Source: Aphidius gifuensis (lineage: Eukaryota; Arthropoda; Insecta; Hymenoptera; Braconidae). Taken from it: a stretch of 64,000 nucleotides of DNA. The DNA lies in assembly GCF_014905175.1 (NCBI RefSeq), contig NC_057788.1, positions 14,471,404 through 14,535,403 of the forward strand. The letters are read 5' to 3'. Both the position numbers and the translations under genes were made by a program. Positions 21,439-33,271 of the stretch are shown one piece after another. The stretch's first letter is position 1; each line of letters opens with the position of its first letter. The notes beneath the pieces were generated by a model that saw nothing but the letters and a program-made list of their open reading frames with translations, ran no database searches and was not told the DNA's origin.

Positions 21439-22892
21439 ATGCATTCATGGTTGTTGTGTGTTGTGATTATTGGATCTGTCAATGCAGAATGGAACACCAA
21501 AGATTTTATGAAAAGAGAACACTCTCTTGGCAAGCCATATCAAGGTAAATATACTATTATAAATAATATAATATTAATTTAAATAACAACAATCTTATTA
21601 ATTGATATAGGTATGGGAATGTCAGTACCATACTGGGATTTTATGGGCACCACAGTGGTCACAAATGACTACATAAGGCTAACAAGCGATATTCAAAGTC
21701 AACAAGGATCACTCTGGAACTCTGTGGTAATGTAAAATAGAAAAAAATAAAAATATCTTCATCAATCACATATTTTATCTTTTAGCCATGTAACCTCAGA
21801 AATTGGGAAGCCCATATACATTTTAAAACTCACGGTAAAGGACGTGATTTATTTGGTGATGGTTTTGCAATATGGTATGCATCGGAAAAAATGATGCCAG
21901 GTCCTGTTTTTGGTTATAAAGATTATTTTAAAGGTCTTGCTATTATTCTTGATACATATAGTAATCACAATGGCCCACACAATGTAAGTATCGTTTTATA
22001 GATACTGGTTTTGTTTGTGTTTTTTATTTTGTGTGATAATATTGAGTGCAACGTGGCAGTTTTTTAAATTACAATATATAACAAATATTTTTTACTTTGT
22101 TCAGCATCAACATCCATACATATCGGCCATGATTAACAACGGCACATTACATTATGATCATGACAGAGATGGTACACATACTCAGTTGGATGGTTGTGAA
22201 GCCAAATTCAGAAATCTTGATCATGATACGTATCTGTCCATCAGATACGAGGGAGACACCTTGACCGGTAACAAATAAATACGTTTCTATTTTTTTTCGA
22301 AGTTTTGATGAATGTCTTCTTGATAATTGATTGTTTTGTTTTTTAAAATAGTTTCAACTGATATTGAAAATAAAAAGGCTTTCAAAGAATGCTTTTCAGT
22401 AAAAGGAATTCAACTACCAACACATTACTACTTTGGTATTACTGCCACAACTGGTGATTTATCGGATAATCATGATATTTTGTCATTTAGATTATATGAA
22501 CTGGACACACCAGTCGATGTAAGTAAAATGAAATTATCTAAAGTAAATCTTCAGTTAATAACCTAATTAATTAAACTTTTTTTTTTAAGCCGAATGATAT
22601 CCAGGATCGTTCCGCAATCGTTCCATCAGCAACATACTTTGATTCTCCACGAGGTAATAATAGTTTCATTCATTTTTAAACTAATAACTCCTTAAAATTT
22701 GAATTGATTTTATTTATTCATTTGTTCATTTTTAACGCAGAACACATCGATGATCCAAAGCCATCGTCTATGAGTGGATTTAAGATATTCTTCTTAATGC
22801 TTGTTAGTGCAATTGCACTCGTCGCCCTGGTCGTCGTAAGCATTATGGTTTATCAAAAACACCAAGAAAACAGTCGGAAACGTTTCTACTAA
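21439..22892 (+). CDS. LMAN2: VIP36/LMAN2-type L-type lectin cargo receptor
   Basis: Seven coding exons with GT-AG borders and consistent phases: 21439-21544, 21611-21726, 21786-21983, 22105-22267, 22352-22518, 22590-22653, 22741-22892; 321 aa. Seen: signal peptide (residues 1-16, ending SVNA); L-type lectin domain ~17-250 opening with a GKPYQG..PYWDFMG segment; D130-x-Y-x-N134 and YDH159DRD162, which by analogy with mammalian VIP36 are the calcium/mannose ligands; a possible glycosylation site N152-G-T; one membrane span ~285-309; short cytosolic tail ending KRFY. KRFY is the tail seen on VIP36 and favours it over ERGIC-53 (KKFF) or VIPL. Family role: binds high-mannose glycoproteins in the early secretory pathway, cycling between ER, ERGIC and cis-Golgi. 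The start ATG precedes a good signal peptide. It converges on the wolframin gene. Confidence 0.94.
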
Positions 22893-23375
22893 TAGAAAAA
22901 AAATAATAATAGATATTAAGAATCTTCCAAGACGTTATTAGAATAATTCAAGAATCAAAACATTGTACACAATTACATATTTCATAATTTTTTTATTTCA
23001 CAACCGTGATATTATTCGGTATGTTGAATAATGTATTTTAACGATTATGATTTCTGTATGAATGATGTAATTTTTTTTCGAAAGTTTGTAATTGTTTGTG
23101 CGATTAGAGTGTACTTTATTTTTAAATTGTTAAAAACTTTAAACAGACTTGTAAAGTCTTCATCGTGTATTTCATATTTGTAACTAAATAATTTCTTGTA
23201 AAGACAAAACGGGTAAAATTTTCCAACTTATGGATTTATTTCTTCCTATTTCGATTTATGATCTGAAAGATTAAAAATCAATATCGGGATTGAAAATAAT
23301 TAAATCAATAGTCATTATTTTTTTAACATATAAGAAATTTAAAGTATAAAATGTATAGGTGCCATGAGACGCAAT

Positions 23376-23381
23376 AATAAA
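23376..23381 (+). terminator. Candidate polyadenylation signal of the lectin gene
   Basis: AATAAA lies 484 bases after the stop codon and is followed by a T-rich stretch beginning about 20 bases downstream. This is inferred from motif and position only. Confidence 0.45.
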
Positions 23382-23436
23382 CGAAGAAAACAAATGTTTA
23401 TGCTCTTTTTTTTTTTCTTTTTACATTTAAATTTAA

Positions 23437-23442
23437 TTTATT
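23437..23442 (-). terminator. Candidate polyadenylation signal of the wolframin gene
   Basis: On the minus strand AATAAA occurs 215 bases past the wolframin stop. If both this and the plus-strand signal at 23376 are used, the two 3' ends are nearly abutting or overlapping. Confidence 0.35.
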
Positions 23443-23656
23443 TTTACATTTAATTAATTTAAAATTTTGTTGAAGTATTTTAATTTAATCAATCATACTT
23501 AATAATAATTTTGTAATTTTCTAATAACCAATATTATTCAAGAAATATTCAATTTTAATAGTATTTACAAATATTACTTTTAAAAAGTAATAATAATAAA
23601 AAATAAAAAATATATTTCACGATAATTTTTTACAAAACTGATGAGTACAATGATTC

Positions 23657-26437
23657 TTATTTAAAAACAACAAGTGGATTAAGTAAAAAATTTAAAATAG
23701 TTTTAAAACCAAGAACAAGTGTTGACCAAAATAAATTAAATGTTAATTTAAATCTTGGTTGTCGTTTGTATGATTTTAAATCAATTGTATGACAAACAAG
23801 ACAGCCAATGTCTTCTAAATAAACATGAGGTCTTGATCCACCAAGTAATGATTCATTTTCAAGTTTATAATTTGTCAATATACCTGAAAAGCGTATTTGA
23901 TCACCAGGATAAATATTCAAACTGAAATTTTTAAATGAATCATCACCAATCAATACTATTTCTGCCTTATTACCCCAAATTCCATTTTTCATTTTAACAC
24001 TTATTTCAAATTCATATCTGTTCCAATTGAAAAGATGACAACGTTCTTTTTGCTGATTTGTTGTGCCAATTATGTTACAATATGTGCCTAATACAGGATT
24101 AGATTTTTTGCAATAATCTTGATTAACAGTTTCACCGAAAATACAGGACATTTTTGATTCCAATGAAGTTGGTAGTTTTCGGATAAAATTCTCAATAGTA
24201 TTATCAATTGCTTTGATTTGAATATTTGTAACATAGCCTTCCCAGGACACTAATATACCTTCCAGTTGTGCACACTGAAGCTGTACTTGAGCTTTGTTTG
24301 ATAATTCCTCCCAAGCTGGTTGATGGCAATGATTCTGATACTGTTCCCACGTCAATGTTGGTACATCATTTTGACTCATTATATCAACAGAATCATCACT
24401 TCTGAAATCTTGTGAGATTGGCCAGGACAAAAAAATAACAGCAATAAGTCCAAGAATAACTTGAAGACCAGTTACAATCCAGTTGAATTGTGAAATCCTG
24501 GTTTTTCTCAAAAGCCATGATGCCACAAAAGGGAGACCACCTAAAATAGTCGTTACAATAATTTTTACTGCTACCTGTGAGTCTGATAAATACTTCACTG
24601 ATGCAACAATTGGTAATAGAATTGAAGCAAGTCCTGCAATCGGTAAAAATAAAACCAATCCAACAAGAGCAAGTGCACCTCTGATAAGTCCATACCATGT
24701 TGCACCCTGTGAACTTAATATTGCAATTTGCCACCAACTCAATGTTACACAATGAGGTATGAGTGTTTTGTACGTTCCTTTCCAGCCCTCTCTCGATCCA
24801 ATTTTCATGAAAACGGCTGGTATGAGTAGATAAAAGACTGCTCGAAAATTTAAACAAAATTCAATACCGTTACCAACAAAATATGATGCAAATGTTGGCA
24901 CACGAATATCCAAAAATCTCCATGTTTGACCAACAACAATATCTGTCTCATATGGATATTTTGCGAGGACATGTACACCAAAACTAAATAATACCCAAAT
25001 ATCAGGAAATCTACTATCTTGCCATGAAAAATTAACGAGTGTTATTGATGTTAAAATAAAAGCAATAAGAGTAAATTCACTTTGTGGAGTCCATTGATGG
25101 GCAATTATTGGATAAATCATGAGATTAACTAGTAATGCAAGAAAAAAATGACCATATGGTTTTAAATTATTTCGACAAAACTGATACTCTGCTTCTTCAG
25201 GATTTAAAGTACCTGAATAACTAATAAATAATCCTGACCAATTTTGAAAATTATTTAGTTCTCTTTGAGAATGTAACATTTGAAATGTCGCAACAACCAT
25301 TATTATAAATGAAATATAATAGGCAAGCATTGGAAGAAATAGCACAAGACTTTCAGTTCCAAATAGGGGATAAAGTATAAGAAGAAGTAGTGTTTGTATG
25401 TTTGATGTAAAAAATAATTTTAAAAAATTTCCATCACGTCCACCAATTTTTTTAATGATCCATTCATAGAGAGATTTCAGTGATGCTACTGGATGAACAA
25501 AAGGTCGTTGAAGAAATGGAATATTATTAAGTTCAAGTTGGGCAGGATCAATCATACACAGCGATTTTGATACTGTTGGAAGTAAACCTCTAGCGTAACT
25601 ACTTGCTGCTGAAACTAACGCAGCTTCTGTTATTTTTTCACCACGATGATGGTGATGATGTTTATCTGATATTCCGATTCCATATTCTAATGATTTTTGC
25701 GGTTCATTATTTATAACTTTTTCTTCTTTACTATCATCACTTTTATCCGATTTATCTGAATCATCAAGGGAATCTTCTGAACTACTTCTTGATCTTTGAC
25801 GAGCAATCATCATTTGTTTTTGAAGTTGATCAATTGTTACAAAATCTTCGCCTTTTGATAAGTTTGTAAATAAATATCTTGCTGCACGTCTTGCTAATTT
25901 TTCGTCTTGTGACATGCTTAAACAGCACTTTACATCATAATAATTATGCTCAGTTATACCGTTACCTGTTTCTAAACATTTTCTTAGTATTTCCGTTGCT
26001 TCAAAGTTACCTTGTTCTGAAGCTTTAATCAACCAGTGAACACCTATTTTGGCATTTTCTTCCTTGTCAACATCGTGTTCTATTCAAAATTTTAATAATT
26101 TCAATAATATGGTATCTACTTATAAGCAAGTATAACTATAACTTATAAGCTACAATAATTTATTTGGTTGGTTATTACTTACCATTTGTTTCTTCTAAAA
26201 ATCTTTTAGCTAAAATAAGCTGAGATTCAGGATGATTATCTTCTGGTAACTGAGATCTTAGTCCTCGAAATGAGCCTCTTGGTTCATCTAAAACAGTTGA
26301 AAATACCAGAATAATTTTAAAGTGATACAAATTTTAAAAAAATGTAGGGTAAACAAATCAACTTGATCTGTTATCTCACCGTGCATGAACCACTGTTTAC
26401 GAATGGTTTTTCCTGGCAATGGTACAATACCTGCCAT
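23657..26437 (-). CDS. WFS1: Wolframin, ER membrane glycoprotein
   Basis: Three coding exons on the minus strand: 26437-26380, 26287-26183 and 26079-23657, all GT-AG with matching phases; 861 aa, close to the usual 850-890 for wolframins. Seen: cytosolic N-terminal part with Sel1-like helical segments (~30-140, e.g. IGVHWLIKASEQGNFEATEI); a Ser/Asp-rich acidic stretch (~143-175); a short His run (~195); about nine hydrophobic spans between ~270 and ~640; a Cys-containing lumenal domain (~650-830); and a final hydrophobic segment near the C terminus. Family role: ER-resident protein in calcium homeostasis and the unfolded-protein response; human mutations cause Wolfram syndrome. The start is the ATG at 26437 in MAGIVPLPGK. 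Most of the protein is in one 2.4-kb exon. Transcribed towards the lectin gene. Confidence 0.95.
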
Positions 26438-26817
26438 TTCAATTAACTAAAGAAATATTTTTGGAATTAAAATTTATTTACTGTAGAAGTGACGACTGTT
26501 TACAATCTGTCAAAAGTTGAAAATCATTAACCTCACTTGTAGAACCACAAAACGTTATATTAAAGGCAATATACTGAAATATTTATCACGTCAATACTAA
26601 GTAATTTTTATGTTATTAAAAACCATTGGAACACACTTTATTTTTAATAATTCTTTGATAATTATCATAATCATAATTTATCAGGACTATTTGAGTTCAA
26701 TTGTTGTGCTTTTTGTTTCATTAAGTAATCGCAAAGGCAGCACTGTTACGGGCCTGTTCAGAAAGTGCCGGCTTGAGGATTTGTTCGTCCAAGTTGTGGA
26801 ACCGCACGGAAAAAAAA
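26438..26817. other. Upstream region of wolframin
   Basis: No second gene is seen. The piece 26740-26880 is relatively GC-rich (GCGGGTGTTGCGGGGCGC; GACGTCACAG) and partly recurs, inverted, at 56825-56850. It therefore belongs to a repeat rather than clearly to a promoter. Confidence 0.4.
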
Positions 26818-27340
26818 ATTTCTTAAGGAGGTTATGCACAAATTCATTGCGGGTGTTGCGGGGCGCTTTTGACGTCACAGACAAAACTGAAATCCGACTA
26901 CACTGTAAAAAAATAAAGTGAAAAGCGCCTGCGCCCCATATACAATATATGGGATTGCGGGTATGTGTGTGTGTTTGAACATGCCATACGTTGCCACATC
27001 TAATTTTTGTAAAGTTTATAATTAATTACTCATTAATTGACCGATCAACATATAAAAATTTTTCGCGCAATTAATAAAACTCGGTTTCTAGTATATGTGT
27101 GATTTTTTTCAAAACTTTTTCATCATTTTTTCTATCCGAAAAAAATTAGTTGAAATCTCCATAAGAGCAATGTTAAATATTATTTTCAATAATTAATTAC
27201 AAAAAATTTAACCGATCAACATAAGAAAATAATTATACCGTTGTATTCAGAATGAAAAGATCTACTTGTGTACAAAATTTCAGAACATTCTCATTATATT
27301 TTTTAAAAAAAGAGTAATTTGTGCATAACCTCCTTAAAAA
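26818..27340. mobile_element. Foldback element, TIR TTAAGGAGGTTATGCACAAA
   Basis: The left TTAAGGAGGTTATGCACAAA is mirrored by TTTGTGCATAACCTCCTTAA at the right end. The interior (TGACCGATCAACATAT, AAAACTCGGTTTCTAGTATA, CCATATACAATATATGGG) recurs in opposite orientation at about 56380-56850. Non-coding. Confidence 0.75.
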
Positions 27341-27865
27341 TATGATGTTGACAGTGTAAAAATAACTAAACGGGCGTTGTACAGCGTGAAATATTGAAAC
27401 CAAAATATGTATTTTTTTTAAACTTTGGCCAATTGAAAAGTATCAATCAATTTGCATCAACCGATAAAAATCATAAAAATGTCAATGATTTTCTTATAAT
27501 ATAAGAAATTTTAGAAAATTGTATTGAATTATTACTTTTTTATTGTACTTAATAAATATAAAAATTGATTATAAAACATTTCTACTTTATATATATAGTT
27601 CTATGAAAACTAAATCGTCAATCAATTTAATATAATAAATTTTTTAAAACAAACCACGGATGAAAAAAATTAGCGTGTTGCCAGTACGCGCGGGGGAAGT
27701 GAAACTTCTTTCAGAGTAGTTTCATGTCACGCTGAATATTAATAATAATAATAATAATAATATTAATACTGACAATTATATTCAAATATAAATATTATTA
27801 GTTAATAATAATTATTAGTATTTATATTTCGAATATTATTATTATAAATTTTATTATTTATATCG
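27341..27865. other. Gene-free AT-rich interval
   Basis: No gene seen. AATAATATTATT-type simple repeats fill 27735-27860. Confidence 0.4.
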
Positions 27866-28412
27866 TCACATTAATGAAAGAAGGGCGTAAGTGCCATTTT
27901 TAGGAATTTTTTTTTTTCTAACAAAAAAAGGGCGTGAGTACGAATTTATGAATTTTCGAGCTTTGCATCTAATTTTAAGGCTTAAAGAAAAAAAAAAAGT
28001 GCGTATGTTCAGGGACTTACCCTTACGCCTTTTTTCCATTCTGAAAATCATTTTCAATAAAAGATGAAGATTTGTAATTATTTTTATGTTTTTCTTATTG
28101 ATAATAAATTATGTATATTTATCAGTAAACAATCAATAATTTAAAAAATCCTGCCATTAAATAAATTTCAAATAAAATTGAAAATATACCCTTCATCTTT
28201 TATCAAAAATTCTTATGATAACGGGAAAAAAGGCGTAAATCCTTGGACATATGCCCTTTATCCTTTATCAAAGGTTGTTACGCCCATTTTCCCTTTTTTT
28301 TAAGTATTAAAATTAGATGAAAAACCCGAAATTTATAAATTTGCACTATTACGTCCTTTTTCCTTTAAAATTGACGTTTTTGGCACTTACGCCCTTCATT
28401 CTTTAATGCGAC
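27866..28412. repeat. Word foldback (word GGGCGTAAGTGCC)
   Basis: The left arm TTAATGAAAGAAGGGCGTAA and right arm TTACGCCCTTCATTCTTTAA are mirrored. Words AAAAAAGGGCGTRAGT, AAAGTGCGTATG and AAGGCGTAAAT recur throughout in both orientations. Flanks ATATCGTC and GACGATAT are also inverted. Confidence 0.65.
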
Positions 28413-28943
28413 GATATAATTGATACCATCGATATTATTACTAATATTATATTGATATTATTGTTAATAATAATATTATTGGAGTTATTATTATTTATAA
28501 TAATATTATTCATATATAACCATAAAATAAATAAAATGATAATTTCAAAAATATCATCGATAATAATAATATCAATATAATATTAGTAATAATAACAATA
28601 ATATTATCGATTTATAATAATATCAGTGAAATTAATAATGATAATAATAATATTGACAATAACATTCATATATAAATTTTGATAATTATTAGTATTTATA
28701 TTCAAAATATTATTATTATAGATATTATTATTAATATCAATACTATTGTGAATAATTGGTAATATTATCAAAATTATTGTTGTTATAATTATCATCATTT
28801 ATATATATATTTATAATATGAATAATAATAATAACAATAATTTTATTGTTATTATAATAATGATTCTTTAAACCCGCGAGATAACTATTGCTTAATACGT
28901 TTAAATGAATTTTTTTTTTAAATCAATTATTTAAGTATTTAAC
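28413..28943. repeat. ATT/AAT-rich degenerate simple repeats
   Basis: Long runs of AATAATATTATT, TATTGTTATTATAATAAT and related words, self-complementary at many scales. No coding content. Confidence 0.7.
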
Positions 28944-29493
28944 TAGGGTTACCATATCTCGAAAAAGCCAAATCAGGACATTTTCCTCCCACTCCAAAAT
29001 TTTACCCCCTCCACCTATAAATTTATGTTTCAAGTAGATAATCATAACAATTCATTTATTTTGATTATATGTTATTTATTCATTTGTTTTCTTTTAATTA
29101 TTCAATAATTATGCATTAAAATTACACAAACGATAGAAAAATTTTTTACAGTAGTTAATTTCTTTGTCTAAATTAATTCATCAAAAATTAATTGGTAAGC
29201 GAAATCCTTTCGTTAGGCTTTTTTGTTATAGCTTTTAAGTTGTTAAATTAATAATTATTTAAACAAACTGAAAGCTATGAGAAAAATGACTAAGGAAGGA
29301 AGTTGCTTACCAATTAATTTTTGAAGAATTAATTTGGCTAAAAAAAATAATTAGCGAGCTACATCTTTTTCTTAGCAACTTGACAATATAGCTTTTTATT
29401 TATTTAAACAAATTGAAAGCTATAGGAAAAATGGCTAAGAAATAGATGTTGCTTACCAATTAATTGTCAATAGCCTTTTATCTATTTAAACAA

Positions 29494-29835
29494 CCCTGGT
29501 GGAAAAAACCTCTCCGGATTCTCTCCGGATTTCGACGTAATTGAGACTTCCAGAGATATTTACAGAGTAATCTCCAGACTATTTTCATAATATCTCCGGA
29601 TTTTTTCCGGAATTTTCGCTTAAAAAAAACCAACAAAAAAAAATAGAAAAATCAATAAAAGAACCAGAAATAAAAGTTTACATACGAAATATAAAAACCG
29701 AATTTTCTTCCAAGAAAATCCGAAGAAAATCCGAATAAATTTCGGATTAATATCTCCGGTAGTCTCAATTGTGAATTGCGTATAGAAAATTAGGAGAAAT
29801 CCGGAAAAAATCCGGATAAATTATTTCTACGAGGG
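29494..29835. repeat. CCCTGGTGGAAAAAA foldback (word TCTCCGGATT)
   Basis: The left end CCCTGGTGGAAAAAACCTCT and right end TTATTTCTACGAGGG are mirrored, and the interior is iterated TCTCCGGATT / AATCCGGAGA words. An intact version of the host sequence (TTTAAACAAATTGAAAGC near 29402-29419) suggests the insertion split AAACAA|ATTGAAAGC with at most a 2-bp duplication. Confidence 0.65.
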
Positions 29836-30065
29836 AAATTGAAAGCTATAGAAAAAATGGCTAAGGAAAGGAAGTTGCTTACCAATTAATTTTTGAAGAA
29901 TCAATTTAGCTCAATTTAGCTAAAGAAATTAAGTGGCAAACCACAAAATTTACAAAAATAAAAGAAGTGTTGCCTACGCTATAGAAATTTTGCATCGGGC
30001 CCTCTATACTCTATAGGACGAGGTACATATTCTGCACGCCATTTTAATTTCAATAATTAGAGGTA

Positions 30066-30903
30066 CACTGAAAAAACGTTCCCGCTGCTGGCACGGTACG
30101 TTCCTGCTGCCGTAGCAGTAAAGTAGACTGCGAAGCGCTGTACTGCTGTGAGAGCAGTACACCCAACTTGGAATTTCTGTACTGCTCTCACAGCAGTACA
30201 GAACTGCTGCTGCAGCCGAACATTTTACTGTCGATGAGTTCAGGCGTATTAGCAGTACAAAGAATAGCTGTATGACACGTAAAGACTCATTCGATAAATT
30301 AAATGATGTATATATGTATATTATTAATATTAATTATTAATAAATATAATTATATATTACTATTATTATTGAATATGAACTGATTTTAAAATCTTGTATA
30401 TTATAAAAAAATATGAATAAAGAATATGAAAAAAATATATTTTAGTTAAATATAGAATTAAAAAAAAAAAAAATTACATTTTTAATTTACCGTGTAATAA
30501 TAATAAATTAACTTATTGAATAAACGAAAAAATTGCATTAACTATAATGGTAGCATAAAAATAATATTACACGGTAAATTAAAAATGTAAAAAATTTAAT
30601 TTTTAACGTGAAAAAAAATTTTCAAATTTAACATTAAAAGAAATGTTTAATTGAACATTTAAAAAATTCTAAATTTTAATCCTAACCTATAAGAGATGTC
30701 AAAGTCATAAACCGTATATGACCGCGCATACAGATGTGCGCATTCAGTTGCCACAGCAGTGCTTTGTACTGCTCTCACAGCAGTACAGTTTACCGAGAAT
30801 ATACGAGTGCTTACTGTGGATTTACATGGACATCCTGCTACTGTAGCTGTCTACCATTACCGGTACAATAGACCGTGCCTGCAGCGGGAACGTTTTTTCA
30901 GTG
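30066..30903. mobile_element. TA-flanked element, TIR CACTGAAAAAACGTTCCCGC
   Basis: Perfect TIRs (CACTGAAAAAACGTTCCCGC, extending to CTGC) are bordered by TA at 30064-30065 and 30904-30905, typical of Tc1/mariner-type MITEs. Near both ends lie repeats of the palindrome GTACTGCTSTSASAGCAGTAC. The AT-rich centre is also partly inverted (AATTTACCGTGTAATA against ATTACACGGTAAATT). Confidence 0.8.
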
Positions 30904-31853
30904 TATTCAAGAGTCTATCATAGTTAGCGTAAATGATGAATTCTATATTATATTTATTAAAAAAAAAAATTATAATAAAAAAAAAATTTTTTAAATTGTG
31001 AATCAGGACAAGCCAAACAAAATCAGGACATGTCTTGCTAAATCAGGACGCATGGTAACCCTATATTTAACTCAGTTGAACTGTTTAATAATATTTAAAT
31101 AAAAAAAAAAAGTCGCTCACGCATACACACATAGCAGCTGACGCTCCGAGTTTATCCGCTTGTGGCCGAGCTTGTATACCAGAGCCCGTGTAGGAATCGC
31201 CAAGCATGGAAACACGGCCATACACTGGCCGATAAACGGCAGCCCATGATTGGTAGCCAAGCAAGGGCCATTAATGGGATATACTTGGCAAACGATCGGT
31301 CCATTATTGTGTTGCCAAGATTGGCAGTCTTGTCTTGGCCAACGTCTGGCCATTCAATGGCTGCCATTCATCGGCCAATTCATGGCAAATTCATGGCTGG
31401 CCATTTCATGGCTACCGTTCATCGGCCAATTCATGGCAAATTCATGGCTGGCCATTTAATGGCTACCGTTCATCGGCCAATTCATGGCTGGCCATTTAAT
31501 GGCTGCCGTTCATTGGCCGATCCTTGGCAAATTCATGACTGGCCATTAATGGCTGCCGTTCATCGGCCAATTCATGGCAAATTCATGGCTGGCCATTTAA
31601 TGGCTACTGTTCATCGGCCAATTCATGGCAAATTCATGGCTGGCCATTAATGGCTACCAACCATCAGCTAATTTTTGACAAAAAAAAAAACAAGACGTCT
31701 TGTATTGTACAATAGAAAAAAAAAAATCAACAAATTAAATGAATAAATAAATATATTTGTATTTGAATAATCATCTTCAAAAAAGTCTACCAAGTCTACG
31801 AGTGAACTCAATTACTACAAGAGAACAAAAAACTCCCGAAATATATATATCGC

Positions 31854-31928
31854 GCTCGTGGCTCAGTTAGTTAAAGCATAGGTTTAGTGTAGGTTTAGGT
31901 TTTCGGTCGAGAGTTCGCGCCCGGCGAG
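31854..31928 (+). repeat. tRNA-like module in GGCCATT element, copy 1
   Basis: GCTCGTGGCTCAGTTAGTTA followed by AAGC (A box) and GAGTTCGCGCCCGG (B box), ending with an A run after GGCAGG. The same module occurs at 35766-35841, so it travels with the element. A tRNA-derived retroposon head is the likeliest origin. Confidence 0.5.
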
Positions 31929-32121
31929 AGGCAGGAAAAAAAAAACATTTATTATCAAAAAAAACAGTTGGACTCGATAATCTATATATGCAATTGAAAA
32001 AAAAAATATTTTTTTTATTTTTATTTATAAAAATAATTGATTTCGCAAGTAATGGGCCAATCTTGGCAAATGTTAATGGGCCAATAATGGCAGCCAATAT
32101 TAGAATGGTGTAACGCGCCAG

Positions 32122-33119
32122 TAGGGCTTCACTCAAGACTAAATATGCCAAGACTGGACCCAATCTTGTCTTGGTCTTGTCTTGGTACGAAATATGCAAA
32201 TCTTGTCTTGGTCTTGTCTTGGTTTTAAAAAGGCCAATCTTGTCTTGTCTTGGTCTTGTCTTGGTTCAGTCTTGGTCTTGTTCTTGTCTTGGTCTTGGGT
32301 CGGTCTTGATATTTTCTTGGTCTTGCCTATTGTATCATTTATTATTTTACTTTATAAATTATATAAATAATTTAACATTTATATTTATAATATTAATTAT
32401 TATTTAATAAATTTTATTTGCCAATCTTATTCAAACGAGAACAGATAAATTTAAGCAAAACTTAAATTGAAATAGACCTAAATTTATAAATTAAATAAAG
32501 TAAATAAGATGAAATGGAATCTAGTTAAATTTCAAATAAAACTTATCAAGAGCCCCAAAATATTATTTCTTTTTTATATATATATGTACATATTTATATA
32601 TTTTTATTCGTCATGTACGTTATGTTTTTTGATAAACCTGACGTTTTATAAACATAACGGCTGTGCAATAAACATCCACAGGGTAACGTCTCATGATTAT
32701 TGGTATATATGTATAAGCGCCTGGTCCACTATAGTATTCGTGTGAGTCGTCTTTGTTTCTATTATTATGTCTACTAAGTGTGATATGTATTTTATGGAAC
32801 TCTATGCTTAGTTTATTGTGTTCTTTGTTGATAACGATTAAATATACACTTAATATATGATGTATCAGTTTATTAATTTGTGAGTATGAATCATAGATCA
32901 AATTACTTTCGTAGATTTTTGAAATTTTTATTTTTTATTTAATTATAAAAAAATTACACAAGACTGACAAGAGTCTTGTGTAATCTTGGCCCAAAAGAGA
33001 GATCTTGTCTTGGGCTTGTGTTGATTTTAAATACATCAGTCTTGTCTTGGTCTTGTCTTGAAAACCAAGACAATACCAAGACAATACCAAGACTGGTCTT
33101 GGTCTTGGGTGAAGCCCTA
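32122..33119. mobile_element. hAT-like word foldback, TSD CGCGCCAG (word TCTTGTCTTGG)
   Basis: TIRs TAGGGCTTCACYCAAGAC, flanked by an exact 8-bp duplication CGCGCCAG (32114-32121 and 33120-33127). Copy 2 of the host element (near 36022-36045) has the site unoccupied, with a single CGCGCCAG, confirming the insertion. About 180 bp at the left and 110 bp at the right consist of TCTTGTCTTGG words; the middle is AT-rich and non-coding. Confidence 0.92.
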
Positions 33120-33271
33120 CGCGCCAGGCCCGGCGTATGAGTGGCCCATTAATGGCAGCCCATTAATGGCAGAATTTCGCCATGCATCGGCCGTTGCATG
33201 GCCGTGTTGTAGTCTCCTACACGGGTTAACTATATGTGGGTTAACTATATAGTTAATTCTAACGGCAACTC

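Larger units (their letters stand above)
28944..31063. mobile_element. hAT-like element, TIR TAGGGTTACCAT, TSD TATTTAAC
   Basis: Ends TAGGGTTACCAT and ATGGTAACCCTA are flanked by an exact 8-bp duplication TATTTAAC (28936-28943 and 31064-31071). The subterminal word AAATCAGGACA occurs near both ends (once on the left, repeatedly on the right). Interior repeats include GAAAGCTATRGGAAAAATGG with AAGTTGCTTACCAATTAATT in several direct copies. Carries two nested insertions (29494-29835, 30066-30903). No transposase frame. Confidence 0.85.
31186..33234. mobile_element. Word foldback (word GGCCATTTAATGGC), copy 1, split by a hAT element
   Basis: The left end CCCGTGTAGGAATCGCCAAG and right end AGTCTCCTACACGGG are mirrored, as are AAACACGGCCATACACTGGC and GCATGGCCGTGTT. 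The interior repeats GCCATTTAATGGCTRCCGTT, CATCGGCCAATTCATGGC and AAATTCATGGCTGGCC about ten times, giving spurious open frames. A tRNA-like module lies at 31854-31928. It is interrupted at 32122-33119 by a hAT-like element. Confidence 0.8.

Noticed and set aside
24396..24857. 153-codon minus-strand frame and a 90-codon plus-strand frame inside wolframin
   Set aside because: Shadow frames of the large wolframin exon.
31162..31650. 162-codon frame with HRPIHGKFMAGHLMA repeats, and the similar frames at 35015-35332
   Set aside because: Produced by the GGCCATTTAATGGC word array of a foldback element; the frame is not preserved between the two copies, and the opposite strand is also open.
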